From Ruminococcus sp. AM36-2AA (GTDB taxonomy: Bacteria > Bacillota > Clostridia > Lachnospirales > Lachnospiraceae): DNA of 64,000 nt. How positions within the stretch are numbered: position 1 is the first letter of the stretch; each line of letters starts with the position of its first letter. A model generated the notes under the pieces. That model did not search any database. It saw only the letters and a list, made by a program, of their open reading frames with translations, and had not been told where the DNA came from. The position numbers and the translations under genes were made by a program. The stretch covers positions 222,314 to 286,313 of the forward strand of contig NZ_QTYB01000002.1 in NCBI RefSeq assembly GCF_003461955.1. Reading direction: 5' to 3'. This document shows, piece by piece, positions 25,784 through 34,428 of this stretch.

Positions 25784-28309
25784 ATGGAGAAATTTCATAT
25801 AGCAGATATCCCGAAAACAGACAGGATCACACATCTTGTGGATAATCTTTATGCCAAGATGCCGGTGATCGAATCTGCCAGAGCGAAACTGGTCACAGAG
25901 TCCTACAAGGAAACTGAAGACGAGCCGATCATCACACGCAGAGCGAAGGCTTTTGCCCATATCCTGCATAACATTCCGATCATCATCCGTGATGAGGAAC
26001 TGATCGTCGGAAGCAGCACCCTGGCACCAAGAGGATGTCAGACATTCCCGGAGTATTCTTTCCAGTGGCTGGAGGATGAACTGGATACGGTGGCTACCAG
26101 AACTGCTGATCCATTTTATATTTCGGAGGAGACCAAGGCGGATCTTCGGGAGGTACATAAATACTGGAAGGGTAAGACTACCAGCGAGCTTGCGACTTCC
26201 TATATGGCTCCGGAAGCGATCCTTGCCATTGACCACAACATTTTTACACCGGGAAATTATTTCTACAATGGTGTAGGACATGTAACGGTTAAATATGAGG
26301 AAGTTCTGGCAATTGGTTATGAGGGTATCATTGCCAAAGCACAGAAAGAACTGGATGAAAGTAATGTGGGAGATGGTGATTATGCGAAGAAGTCACGTTT
26401 CCTGGAAGCAGTGATCTTAAGCTGCCAGGCTGTTATTGATTATGCGCATCGTTATGCAGAGCTTGCAGAGCAGATGGCATATCAGTGTCAGGATCCGACC
26501 AGAAAACAGGAACTTCTCCAGATTGCGTCCAACTGTACACGTGTGCCGGAGAAAGGTGCCCGTAATTTCTATGAAGCCTGCCAGTCTTTCTGGTTCGTAC
26601 AGCAGCTGATCCAGATGGAGAGCAGCGGACATTCCATTTCACCGGGACGTTTTGACCAGTACATGTATCCGTATTACAAGAGTGATATGGAGGCAGGTAA
26701 TCTTACCAGAGAGTTTGCTCAGGAACTGATGGACTGTATCTGGGTAAAATTAAACGATCTGAACAAATGCCGTGATGCTGCATCAGCAGAAGGTTTTGCA
26801 GGCTACAGCCTTTTCCAGAACCTGATCGCAGGCGGCCAGAATAAAGACGGTGAGGATGTGACCAACGATCTTTCCTTTATGTGTATTCAGGCATCCATGC
26901 ATGTGCATCTTCCGGCACCGTCTCTTTCTGTAAGAGTATGGAACGGATCTCCACATGAATTCCTGATCAAAGCTGCAGAGCTTACAAGAACAGGAATCGG
27001 ACTTCCGGCTTATTATAATGATGAGGTTATCATTCCGGCGCTGCAGAACAGAGGACTTTCTCTTGCAGATGCCAGGGAATATAACATCATTGGATGCGTA
27101 GAACCGCAGAAAGCCGGTAAGACAGACGGCTGGCATGATGCGGCATTCTTCAATATGTGCCGCCCGCTGGAGATGGTTTTCTCCAATGGTATGGATAAAG
27201 GAGTCCAGATCGGTGTCAGGACAGGCGATGTCACAGAGATGAAGACCTTTGATGAGTTTTATGACGCATATAAGAAACAGATGGAATATTTTATTTCCCT
27301 GCTTGTAAATGCAGACAATGCCATTGACGTGGCACATGCTGAGAGGTGTCCGCTTCCATTCCTTTCCTGTATGGTGGATGACTGCATGAAACGTGGTAAA
27401 TCCGTTCAGGAGGGAGGCGCTGTTTATAACTTTACCGGCCCTCAGGGATTTGGTATTGCAAACATGGCAGATTCTCTGTATGCGATCCGTAAACTTGTTT
27501 ATGAAGAAAAGAAAGTTACCATGGAAGAGATGAAGGAAGCTCTGGCATGGAACTATGGCAAGGGTATTGATGCACAGTCTGCAGCAGATATTACTACAAT
27601 TGTAATGCAGAAGCTTCAGGAAAATGGCATCGGTGTAAATGAGCAGACAGCCAAGGCTGTTATGACAGCAGCGCTTGGAGCAGAACCATCTCCGGAGAAA
27701 AAGGCAAGATTTGAAGAAATCCACAAACTGATCGATGAAGTTCCGAAATACGGAAACGATATTCCGGATGTGGATTATTTTGCAAGAGATGTTGCCTATA
27801 CTTACACAAAACCACTTCAGAAATACAAAAACCCGAGAGGCGGACATTATCAGGCCGGACTTTATCCGGTATCTGCAAATGTTCCCCTTGGCGGACAGAC
27901 CGGTGCTACACCGGATGGCCGTTATGCACATACACCAGTTGCAGATGGTGTTTCTCCGTCAGCAGGCAAGGATGTGAAGGGCCCGACAGCAGCAGCAACT
28001 TCCGTATCCCGTCTGGATCACTTTATCGTATCCAACGGAACACTGTTCAATCAGAAATTCCATCCGTCTGCACTTGCAGGAAGAGAGGGCCTGGAGAAAT
28101 TTGTAGCACTGATCCGTGGATACTTTGATCAGAAGGGTATGCACATGCAGTTCAATGTTGTCGACAGAGAGACACTTCTGGATGCTCAGAAACATCCGGA
28201 GAAATACAAACATCTGGTTGTACGTGTTGCCGGATACAGTGCACTGTTCACTACGCTTTCCAGATCTCTGCAGGATGATATCATCCGAAGAACAGAGCAG
28301 GGATTTTAA
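25784..28309 (+). CDS. Glycyl radical B12-independent 1,2-propanediol dehydratase
   Basis: An 841-residue glycyl radical enzyme that dehydrates (S)-1,2-propanediol to propionaldehyde without cobalamin. The radical site is G817 in RVAGYSALF and the catalytic cysteine is C438 in IIGCVEPQ, with E440 and D452. H166 and H283 fit the substrate-contact histidines known from glycerol and propanediol dehydratases of this family. Full length and intact. The choice of propanediol over glycerol, choline or other substrates follows from the fuculose-phosphate-type aldolase, PduP-like dehydrogenase and shell genes next door, so it is context-based. No clear encapsulation peptide is seen at either end. The activase follows 40 bases later. 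Confidence 0.9.
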   Translation: MEKFHIADIPKTDRITHLVDNLYAKMPVIESARAKLVTESYKETEDEPIITRRAKAFAHILHNIPIIIRDEELIVGSSTLAPRGCQTFPEYSFQWLEDELDTVATRTADPFYISEETKADLREVHKYWKGKTTSELATSYMAPEAILAIDHNIFTPGNYFYNGVGHVTVKYEEVLAIGYEGIIAKAQKELDESNVGDGDYAKKSRFLEAVILSCQAVIDYAHRYAELAEQMAYQCQDPTRKQELLQIASNCTRVPEKGARNFYEACQSFWFVQQLIQMESSGHSISPGRFDQYMYPYYKSDMEAGNLTREFAQELMDCIWVKLNDLNKCRDAASAEGFAGYSLFQNLIAGGQNKDGEDVTNDLSFMCIQASMHVHLPAPSLSVRVWNGSPHEFLIKAAELTRTGIGLPAYYNDEVIIPALQNRGLSLADAREYNIIGCVEPQKAGKTDGWHDAAFFNMCRPLEMVFSNGMDKGVQIGVRTGDVTEMKTFDEFYDAYKKQMEYFISLLVNADNAIDVAHAERCPLPFLSCMVDDCMKRGKSVQEGGAVYNFTGPQGFGIANMADSLYAIRKLVYEEKKVTMEEMKEALAWNYGKGIDAQSAADITTIVMQKLQENGIGVNEQTAKAVMTAALGAEPSPEKKARFEEIHKLIDEVPKYGNDIPDVDYFARDVAYTYTKPLQKYKNPRGGHYQAGLYPVSANVPLGGQTGATPDGRYAHTPVADGVSPSAGKDVKGPTAAATSVSRLDHFIVSNGTLFNQKFHPSALAGREGLEKFVALIRGYFDQKGMHMQFNVVDRETLLDAQKHPEKYKHLVVRVAGYSALFTTLSRSLQDDIIRRTEQGF

Positions 28310-28349
28310 CCGGGGACGCGCAGCAGACGCAAGGAATTAAGAGGTAATT

Positions 28350-29141
28350 ATGGACTATTTGGATACAAAGGGCAGGATCTTTGATATTCAGAAATATTCA
28401 GTACACGATGGTCCGGGTATCCGTACCATCGTGTTCCTGAAAGGATGTGTTCTTCGCTGCCGCTGGTGCTGCAATCCGGAATCACAGGAGTACCGGATCC
28501 AGAACATGAAAGTTCTGGGTGAGGACAAGGTGATCGGCCGTGATGTGACAGTTCGCGAGATGATCGAGGAAGTGGAGAAAGACCGCGCATATTATTATCG
28601 CTCCGGAGGAGGAATTACCCTTTCCGGTGGTGAATGTATGTGTCAGGCGGATTTTTCCAGAGATCTTCTCCGTGCGGCAAAAGAACGTGGTATTAATACC
28701 GCAATAGAGAGCATGGCATGTGCTCCCTGGGAAAAGATCGAACAGGTTCTTCCTTACCTGGATGTATATCTGATGGATATCAAACATATGAACCAGGAAA
28801 AACATAAGGAGTTTACAGGAAGGGCTAACGGACTGATGCTGGAAAATGCAAGGAAAGTTGCGCTCTACGGAAAAACCAGACTGGTGATCCGTGTTCCGGT
28901 TATTCCGACATTCAATGATTCTGTGGAAGAGATCCAGGCGATCGCCAGATTTGCAGCATCCCTTCCGGGCGTAAACAAAATTCATCTTCTTCCCTACCAC
29001 AGACTGGGACAGGATAAATATGAAGGACTTGGACGCCCTTATTTAATGGAAGGAATTCTTCCGCCGACAGCAGAACATATGCAGATGTTAAAGAACGCGG
29101 TGCATGCGGTATGCGGTCTGGACTGTCAGATTGGCGGCTGA
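28350..29141 (+). CDS. Glycyl radical enzyme activase (radical SAM), compact form
   Basis: A 263-residue radical SAM enzyme that installs the glycyl radical on the upstream dehydratase. The iron-sulphur motif is CVLRCRWC (C33, C37, C40), preceded by YSVHDGPGIRTIVFLKG and followed by CNPESQ. Many activases of this group have a two-cluster ferredoxin insert with eight cysteines right after CNPE. It is absent here, which gives the short length. The glycine-rich SAM motif reads SGGECMCQ, where SGGEP is usual, so proline is replaced by cysteine. LLPYHRLGQDKYEGLG near the C-terminus is typical of the family. It is the second gene of the first microcompartment operon. Confidence 0.92.
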   Translation: MDYLDTKGRIFDIQKYSVHDGPGIRTIVFLKGCVLRCRWCCNPESQEYRIQNMKVLGEDKVIGRDVTVREMIEEVEKDRAYYYRSGGGITLSGGECMCQADFSRDLLRAAKERGINTAIESMACAPWEKIEQVLPYLDVYLMDIKHMNQEKHKEFTGRANGLMLENARKVALYGKTRLVIRVPVIPTFNDSVEEIQAIARFAASLPGVNKIHLLPYHRLGQDKYEGLGRPYLMEGILPPTAEHMQMLKNAVHAVCGLDCQIGG

Positions 29142-29177
29142 GAAACACGGGATTAAAGAGAAAAGATCCTCTGCAAA

Positions 29178-29240
29178 CATACAACATAAAAAACAATAAA
29201 AACAACATAACAAACAACAAGAAACCAACACAAAACAACG
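29178..29240 (+). promoter_or_regulatory. A/C-rich operator-like array upstream of the aldolase operon
   Basis: An almost pure A/C stretch carries about ten ACAA or AACA words (for example ACATAAAAAACAATAAAAAC, later AACAAACAACAAG and ACACAAAACAACG). It ends about 8 bases before the -35 box. It shares ACATAAAAA and ACAA-AAA spacing with the array at 25573-25607. Both sit ahead of microcompartment promoters, so they are candidate operators for the DeoR regulator at 37377. Confidence 0.55.
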
Positions 29241-29248
29241 GATTGCCC

Positions 29249-29277
29249 TTGACTTATTTTGTGGTATGGAGTAAAAT
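29249..29277 (+). promoter_or_regulatory. Sigma-A-like promoter of the main microcompartment operon
   Basis: TTGACT and TAAAAT are separated by 17 bases, 50 bases ahead of the aldolase start. It directly follows the A/C-rich array. Confidence 0.75.
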
Positions 29278-29327
29278 GTTTTCAGAAACAAAATAGTGCA
29301 ATCCAATGCTCAAGGAGGAAATTAAGC

Positions 29328-30215
29328 ATGGTAAACGAGTTTGAAATCAAAAAACAGCTTTGTGACATCGGTAAGAGAATTTACAACCGTAACATGGTTG
29401 CAGCTAACGACGGAAACTTTTCTGTTAAAGTAGCTGAGAATGAATATCTTTGCACACCAACAGGTGTATCTAAAGGATTCATGACACCAGAGTTCATCTG
29501 TAAAGTAGATGGTAAAGGTAATGTAATCCAGGCTAACCCGGGATTCAAACCATCATCTGAGATCAAGATGCACATGAGAGTATATGAGAAGAGACCGGAC
29601 GTAGGATCTGTTGTACATGCTCATCCGATCTATGCAACATCTTTCGCAATCGCAGGTATTCCGCTTACACAGCCGATCATGCCGGAGGCAGTTATCGCTC
29701 TTGGATGCGTTCCGATCGCTGAGTATGGTACACCTTCCACAATGGAGATTCCGGACAACCTTGAGAAATACCTTCCATACTTTGATGCAGTACTTCTTGA
29801 GAACCACGGAGCACTTACATGGAGCACAGACCTTAACGCTGCATACATGAAGATGGAGTCTGTAGAGTTCTACGCACAGCTTCTGTATCAGACCAAGCTC
29901 CTTGGCGGACCGAAGGAATTCGACAAAGAGAACATCGAGAAACTCTATGCGATCCGTCGTAAATTTGGTATGCCTGGTAAACATCCGGCAAGCCTCTGCC
30001 TGAACAAAGACGGCAAGAACTGCCATAACTGCGGTGGTGCATGCCACAGTGAGGACTACAAACAGTTCCCGGGATATCAGTATGATTTCGTTGGAAAAGA
30101 CTGCGGAACAAGCGCTACTGATCCTCAGGGTGAGGCTCCGGCTGCTGCAAACAACGATGCAGAACTCGTTGCTCAGATCACAAAACAGGTTATGGCTCAG
30201 CTTGGCCTGAAATAA
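29328..30215 (+). CDS. Class II aldolase (L-fuculose-1-phosphate type) with C-terminal cargo peptide
   Basis: A 295-residue zinc aldolase that should cleave L-fuculose-1-phosphate (or rhamnulose-1-phosphate) to dihydroxyacetone phosphate and L-lactaldehyde. The class II domain (1-215) shows NRNMVAANDGNFSVK, SSEIKMHMRVY, the zinc histidines in VVHAHPIYATSFA and the distal LLENHGAL. A Cys-rich stretch (CLNKDGKNCHNCGGACHS) follows, then a linker and a C-terminal amphipathic helix DAELVAQITKQVMAQLGLK, which looks like an encapsulation peptide. The ATG at 29328 follows AAGGAGGA, whereas the longer in-frame start lies in the promoter. The fusion suggests that lactaldehyde is made inside or at the shell. 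Confidence 0.9.
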   Translation: MVNEFEIKKQLCDIGKRIYNRNMVAANDGNFSVKVAENEYLCTPTGVSKGFMTPEFICKVDGKGNVIQANPGFKPSSEIKMHMRVYEKRPDVGSVVHAHPIYATSFAIAGIPLTQPIMPEAVIALGCVPIAEYGTPSTMEIPDNLEKYLPYFDAVLLENHGALTWSTDLNAAYMKMESVEFYAQLLYQTKLLGGPKEFDKENIEKLYAIRRKFGMPGKHPASLCLNKDGKNCHNCGGACHSEDYKQFPGYQYDFVGKDCGTSATDPQGEAPAAANNDAELVAQITKQVMAQLGLK

Positions 30216-30247
30216 TTTTTTGACGGAATATTAAGGAGGACAATCTC

Positions 30248-31636
30248 ATGCCAATAAGTGAGAATATGGTACAGGAAATTGTACAGGAAGTTATGGCAAA
30301 GATGCAGATTGCAGATGCTCCGGCCGGAAAACATGGTGTTTTCAAGGATATGAATGATGCTATCGAGGCAGCCAAAAAGGCTCAGCAGGTAGTTAAGACA
30401 ATGTCTATGGACCAGAGAGAGAAGATCATCACCTGCATCCGCAAGAAGATCAAAGAGAATGCGGAAGTACTGGCACGTATGGGTGTTGAGGAAACTGGTA
30501 TGGGTAATGTAGGAGATAAGATCCTCAAACATCACCTGGTAGCAGATAAGACTCCTGGTACCGAAGACATCACAACAACTGCATGGTCCGGAGACAGAGG
30601 ACTGACTCTGATCGAGATGGGACCGTTTGGCGTGATCGGTGCGATCACACCATGTACAAACCCGAGTGAAACAGTTCTCTGTAACACAATGGGCATGCTG
30701 GCAGGTGGAAATACAGTCGTATTCAACCCGCATCCGGCAGCAGTGAAAACTTCTATTTATGCAATCAATCTTCTGAACGAGGCTTCCTTGGAATCAGGCG
30801 GCCCGGACAATATTGCTGTCACAGTTGAGAAACCAACTCTTGAGACAAGCAATATCATGATGAAACATAAAGATATCCATCTGATCGCAGCAACAGGAGG
30901 CCCTGGTGTTGTAACAGCGGTTCTTTCCTCCGGTAAGAGAGGAATCGGTGCAGGAGCAGGTAACCCGCCGGCACTGGTTGATGATACTGCTGATATCCGT
31001 AAGGCAGCAAGGGATATCGTAAACGGGTGTACATTCGATAATAACCTTCCATGTATCGCAGAGAAGGAAGTTGTTGCAGTATCTTCCGTAGTTGATGAGT
31101 TAATGCACTACATGCTTACAGAGAATGACTGCTACCTTGCATCCAAGGAAGAGCAGGACAAACTTGTTGAGACTGTACTTGCAGGCGGCAAGCTGAACCG
31201 TAAATGTGTAGGACGTGATGCGAAGACCCTTCTTTCCATGATCGGAGTTCAGGCACCGGCCAATACCCGCTGCATCATCTTCGAGGGACCGAAGGAACAT
31301 CCGCTTATCACAACAGAGCTTATGATGCCAATCCTCGGAATCGTAAGAGCAAAGGATTTCGACGATGCTGTAGAGCAGGCTGTATGGCTTGAGCATGGCA
31401 ACCGTCATTCCGCACATATTCATTCCAAGAATATCGATAACATTACAAAATATGCGAAAGCAATCGATACCGCGATCCTTGTAAAGAACGGCCCGTCCTA
31501 TTCCGCACTTGGATTCGGAGGAGAAGGTTTCTGTACATTTACCATCGCAAGCCGTACAGGTGAGGGACTTACAAGCGCAAGCACATTCACAAAGAGAAGA
31601 CGCTGCGTAATGACAGACAGCCTTTGCATTCGTTGA
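30248..31636 (+). CDS. pduP: CoA-acylating propionaldehyde dehydrogenase (PduP-like)
   Basis: A 462-residue aldehyde dehydrogenase converting propionaldehyde, NAD+ and CoA to propionyl-CoA. The first 20 residues (ENMVQEIVQEVMAKMQI) form an amphipathic encapsulation helix followed by a short linker, as in PduP. The ALDH fold has the NAD-binding region with TGGPGVVTAVLSSGK and the catalytic cysteine C269 in NNLPCIAEKE. Length matches PduP. It lies 32 bases after the aldolase and 18 before the alcohol dehydrogenase. In GRM-type compartments this enzyme supplies NADH for alcohol formation and passes propionyl-CoA to PduL. Confidence 0.93.
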   Translation: MPISENMVQEIVQEVMAKMQIADAPAGKHGVFKDMNDAIEAAKKAQQVVKTMSMDQREKIITCIRKKIKENAEVLARMGVEETGMGNVGDKILKHHLVADKTPGTEDITTTAWSGDRGLTLIEMGPFGVIGAITPCTNPSETVLCNTMGMLAGGNTVVFNPHPAAVKTSIYAINLLNEASLESGGPDNIAVTVEKPTLETSNIMMKHKDIHLIAATGGPGVVTAVLSSGKRGIGAGAGNPPALVDDTADIRKAARDIVNGCTFDNNLPCIAEKEVVAVSSVVDELMHYMLTENDCYLASKEEQDKLVETVLAGGKLNRKCVGRDAKTLLSMIGVQAPANTRCIIFEGPKEHPLITTELMMPILGIVRAKDFDDAVEQAVWLEHGNRHSAHIHSKNIDNITKYAKAIDTAILVKNGPSYSALGFGGEGFCTFTIASRTGEGLTSASTFTKRRRCVMTDSLCIR

Positions 31637-31654
31637 TCAGGAGGAACATAAATC

Positions 31655-32887
31655 ATGGATATGAACAATGTAAATATCGAAGAAATCGTTAAACAGGTTC
31701 TCTCCGGCATGACAGGAAACGCTCCGGCAGCAGCTGCTGCACCAAGCACTCCGGCTGCTCCGGCAGGAAACACAATTCCGAAAAAAGCAAGAGTAGCAAT
31801 GATGACAGAGAAGAAACATTTTGAGCTTCAGGAGTATGATCTTCCGGAAGTTGGCGACGACGACATCCTTGTTAAAGTTGAGGGATGCGGTGTCTGTGGA
31901 ACAGATGCTCATGAGTACAAAAATGACCCGTTCGGTCTTATCCCGGTAGTTCTCGGACATGAGGGAACCGGCGAGATCGTAAAAATGGGTAAAAATGTTA
32001 AAGTTGATACAGCTGGTAAACCGGTTAAAGTCGGTGACAAGATCGTTACCTGCATGATCTTCAAGGATGATCCTGAAATCACAATGTTCGACCTCAACAA
32101 GAAGAACGTAGGCGGCGCTGACGTATACGGACTTCTTCCGGACGATGATGTTAAATTCAACGGATGGTTCGCTGATTACATCTTCATCAGAGGCGGAAGC
32201 TTCGGTTCCACATTCTTCAATGTAAGTGACCTTGACCTTGATTCCCGTATCCTCATCGAGCCATGTGCAGTACTTGTACACGCAGTAGAGAGAGCAAAAA
32301 CAACAGGAATCCTGAAATTCAACAGCAGAGTTGTTGTTCAGGGCTGCGGACCGATCGGTCTTATCTGCATCGCTGTTCTTCATACAATGGGCGTTCATAA
32401 CATCTGCGCAGTAGACGGAAACGAGCAGCGTCTTGAGTTTGCCAAGAGAATGGGCGCAACTACAACTGTAAACTTTATGAACTTCAAGGGTGTTGAGGCA
32501 CTTACTGAGGCTGTGAAAGAGGCTCAGGGCGGACATCTTGCAGATTTCGCTTTCCAGTGTACTGGAAATCCTCATGCTCATTCCAATATCTACAAATTCA
32601 TCCGCAACGGCGGCGGCCTCTGCGAGCTTGGATTCTTCATCAACGGTGGAGATGCAACCATCAACCCGCATTTCGACCTCTGCTCCAAAGAGATCAACCT
32701 TGTTGGTTCCTGGGTATACAACCTCAGAGATTATGCAACAACATTTGATTTCCTTAAGAGAGCAAAAGCAATCGGACTTCCAATGTCTGAGCTGATCACT
32801 GACAAGTATCCGCTGGAAGAGATCAACGAGGCACTTGAGAAGAACCTGTCAATGACAGGTCTTAAGATCGCGGTTGTTAACAAATAA
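31655..32887 (+). CDS. Zn-dependent alcohol dehydrogenase with N-terminal cargo peptide
   Basis: A 410-residue medium-chain dehydrogenase. Residues 1-20 (NNVNIEEIVKQVLSGMTG) form an encapsulation-type amphipathic helix, followed by an Ala/Pro linker (about 21-42). The catalytic domain has GCGVCGTDAHEY and VVLGHEGTGEIV for the catalytic zinc, and the Rossmann motif VVQGCGPIGLICIA. The GroES-like domain lacks the obvious four-cysteine structural zinc lobe of liver ADH. It probably reduces propionaldehyde to 1-propanol, or lactaldehyde to propanediol, recycling NADH in the shell. Which aldehyde is preferred cannot be read from sequence. It is part of the main operon. Confidence 0.88.
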   Translation: MDMNNVNIEEIVKQVLSGMTGNAPAAAAAPSTPAAPAGNTIPKKARVAMMTEKKHFELQEYDLPEVGDDDILVKVEGCGVCGTDAHEYKNDPFGLIPVVLGHEGTGEIVKMGKNVKVDTAGKPVKVGDKIVTCMIFKDDPEITMFDLNKKNVGGADVYGLLPDDDVKFNGWFADYIFIRGGSFGSTFFNVSDLDLDSRILIEPCAVLVHAVERAKTTGILKFNSRVVVQGCGPIGLICIAVLHTMGVHNICAVDGNEQRLEFAKRMGATTTVNFMNFKGVEALTEAVKEAQGGHLADFAFQCTGNPHAHSNIYKFIRNGGGLCELGFFINGGDATINPHFDLCSKEINLVGSWVYNLRDYATTFDFLKRAKAIGLPMSELITDKYPLEEINEALEKNLSMTGLKIAVVNK

Positions 32888-32911
32888 CCTTAACGGGAAA
32901 GGAGAAGCAAC

Positions 32912-33226
32912 ATGGCAGAAGCTGTAGGAATTCTGGAGGTCTTCGGACTTGCGACAGCCTTTGTGGCAGCTGACGCCGGGTGCAAGGCTGCAAATGTCCA
33001 CCTGGAGGTATTCGATAAGAATAAACCGGCGAATGCGGACAGCCTGCCAGTACCGCTTCTTGTCTGCATCAAGTACCGCGGAAGCGTGTCAGATGTCACG
33101 GCAGCGGTAGAAGCCGGCATGAAAGTCGCAGAGAGCATGACAGGTGTGGTACAGCATTACATAATCCCCAACCCGGAACCAGGTACACAGAAAATGCTGA
33201 AGATCAGCGCCCTGGATAAAGATTAA
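32912..33226 (+). CDS. Hexameric microcompartment shell protein (BMC-H), divergent
   Basis: A 104-residue single BMC domain, starting AVGILEVFGLATAFVAAD and containing VPLLVCIKYRGSVSDVTAAV and YIIPNPEPGTQ. The insertion between the second and third strands (FDKNKPANADSLP) is longer than in PduA. It probably forms hexamers in the shell facets. It is the first of four single-domain shell genes and the most different from the two near-identical ones downstream. A predicted internal promoter lies just after it. Confidence 0.88.
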   Translation: MAEAVGILEVFGLATAFVAADAGCKAANVHLEVFDKNKPANADSLPVPLLVCIKYRGSVSDVTAAVEAGMKVAESMTGVVQHYIIPNPEPGTQKMLKISALDKD

Positions 33227-33244
33227 GCGGATTCCGAAGTTTAC

Positions 33245-33273
33245 TTTACAAAAGTGGCGGAATCATATATGAT
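33245..33273 (+). promoter_or_regulatory. Putative internal promoter ahead of the major shell gene
   Basis: TTTACA and TATGAT (each five of six consensus bases) are separated by 17 bases, in the 85-base gap before the 33312 shell gene. A short GATTCCG / CGGAATC inverted repeat spans the same place. Confidence 0.6.
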
Positions 33274-33311
33274 AAAATTGTAACGAAGATAAGATTCAGG
33301 AGGATAGAATC

Positions 33312-33587
33312 ATGGCACAGGAAGCATTAGGAATGGTTGAGACAAGAGGCCTCACAGCTGCAATCGAGGCAGCAGATGCAATGACAAAAGCAGCTGAGGT
33401 TGCGCTTGTAGGAACAGAGAAGATCGGTTCCGGTCTTGTAACTGTTATGGTTCGTGGAGACGTAGGCGCTGTAAAAGCAGCAGTAGAGAGCGGAAGCGCA
33501 GCAGCATCCAGACTTGGAGAGCTCGTAGCTACACACGTGATCCCGAGACCTCATACAGATGTAGAAAAAATTCTTCCGAAGCTCTAA
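33312..33587 (+). CDS. Hexameric shell protein (PduA-like BMC-H), copy 1
   Basis: A 91-residue canonical [24 protein letters not shown], the [22 protein letters not shown] core and [15 protein letters not shown]. The pore loop motif KIGSG corresponds to the small polar pore of PduA-type shells. It is nearly identical to the protein at 34045-34323, with six substitutions in about 91 residues, so it is a recent duplicate. It has its own AGGAGG ribosome site and a predicted promoter, which fits an abundant shell component. Confidence 0.95.
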   Translation: MAQEALGMVETRGLTAAIEAADAMTKAAEVALVGTEKIGSGLVTVMVRGDVGAVKAAVESGSAAASRLGELVATHVIPRPHTDVEKILPKL

Positions 33588-33630
33588 TTCAGGCTTTGAG
33601 AGGAACAGAAATTAATTAAGGAGTTCGCTC

Positions 33631-33972
33631 ATGGGAAAATCATATGGATTTATAGAAATCACAGGTGTGGTTGCGGCGATCAATGCCCTGGACATCATGT
33701 GCAAAACGGCAGACGTTGAGCTGGCGTCATGGGAGCGTAAGCTGGGCGGACGACTGGTGACCCTGATCGTACAAGGCGATGTATCAGCAGTTACAGCAGC
33801 TGTCAATGCGGCAGTAGAGCAGGCAATCAAGAAACCTGCCAGTTATGCGGTAATTGCCAATCCTCACGAGGAAATCGTCAAACTGGTTGAGCTGAGTGCA
33901 AGCCGGTGGAAAAAGAAACAGCAAGAGAATCCGGAAACAGCACTGGAAAGCAAAAACAGCAGCGAAAAATAA
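33631..33972 (+). CDS. Hexameric shell protein (BMC-H) with basic/acidic tail
   Basis: A 113-residue BMC-H protein, YGFIEITGVVAAINALDIM at the start and GGRLVTLIVQGDVSAVTAAV in the core. The pore loop reads KLGGR, so it differs in charge from the KIGSG copies on either side. After the BMC domain there is a polar Lys/Gln/Glu/Ser tail of about 25 residues. It lies between the two near-identical shell genes. It may give the shell a second pore type. Confidence 0.9.
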   Translation: MGKSYGFIEITGVVAAINALDIMCKTADVELASWERKLGGRLVTLIVQGDVSAVTAAVNAAVEQAIKKPASYAVIANPHEEIVKLVELSASRWKKKQQENPETALESKNSSEK

Positions 33973-34044
33973 ACTGCTGCACCAAAAAAGTCAGAAGTAA
34001 ACAGAACAAATAAAGCATTAGCAATCCATAAGGAGGATATAATC

Positions 34045-34323
34045 ATGACACAGGAAGCATTAGGAATGGTTGAGACAAGAGGACTTACAGCAGCTATCGA
34101 GGCAGCTGACCAGATGTGCAAGGCAGCTAACGTTGCACTTGTAGGAACAGAGAAGATCGGTTCCGGTCTTGTAACTGTTATGGTTCGTGGAGATGTAGGA
34201 GCAGTTAAATCTGCAGTAGAGAGCGGAAGCGCAGCAGCATCCAGACTTGGAGAGCTTGTAGCTACACACGTAATCCCGAGACCTCATACAGATGTTGAGA
34301 AAATCCTTCCGGTTCTTAAATAA
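34045..34323 (+). CDS. Hexameric shell protein (PduA-like BMC-H), copy 2
   Basis: A 92-residue BMC-H almost identical to the 33312 protein. The differences are A2T, A23Q, T25C, E29N, an Ala to Ser change after VK, and the last residues. The pore loop KIGSG and the C-terminal [12 protein letters not shown] are the same. An AAGGAGG ribosome site precedes it. It is followed by a terminator-like hairpin, so it can end a shell-only transcript started at the internal promoter. Confidence 0.95.
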   Translation: MTQEALGMVETRGLTAAIEAADQMCKAANVALVGTEKIGSGLVTVMVRGDVGAVKSAVESGSAAASRLGELVATHVIPRPHTDVEKILPVLK

Positions 34324-34346
34324 TTTCAACTGATTCTTACTGATAC

Positions 34347-34388
34347 GCACCGGCCGAAGGGCCATTAAGGCTTCTGGCCGGTGCTTTT
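34347..34388 (+). terminator. Intra-operon terminator or attenuator before pduL
   Basis: GCACCGGCC and GGCCGGTGC arms (extended by GAAG / CTTC) are followed by TTTT, just after the second shell copy. The following genes belong to the same pathway, so read-through is expected and this may lower their expression relative to the shell genes. Confidence 0.75.
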
Positions 34389-34428
34389 CAGTTTTCAGTT
34401 ATGAGACCGAAAGAAAGCAGGTGTACTC

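Noticed and set aside
25784..28309. Choline trimethylamine-lyase or glycerol dehydratase as the function of the glycyl radical enzyme
   Set aside because: The core residues are shared among these enzymes, but the neighbouring fuculose-type aldolase, PduP/PduL and fucI make propanediol the better substrate. A tree would settle it.
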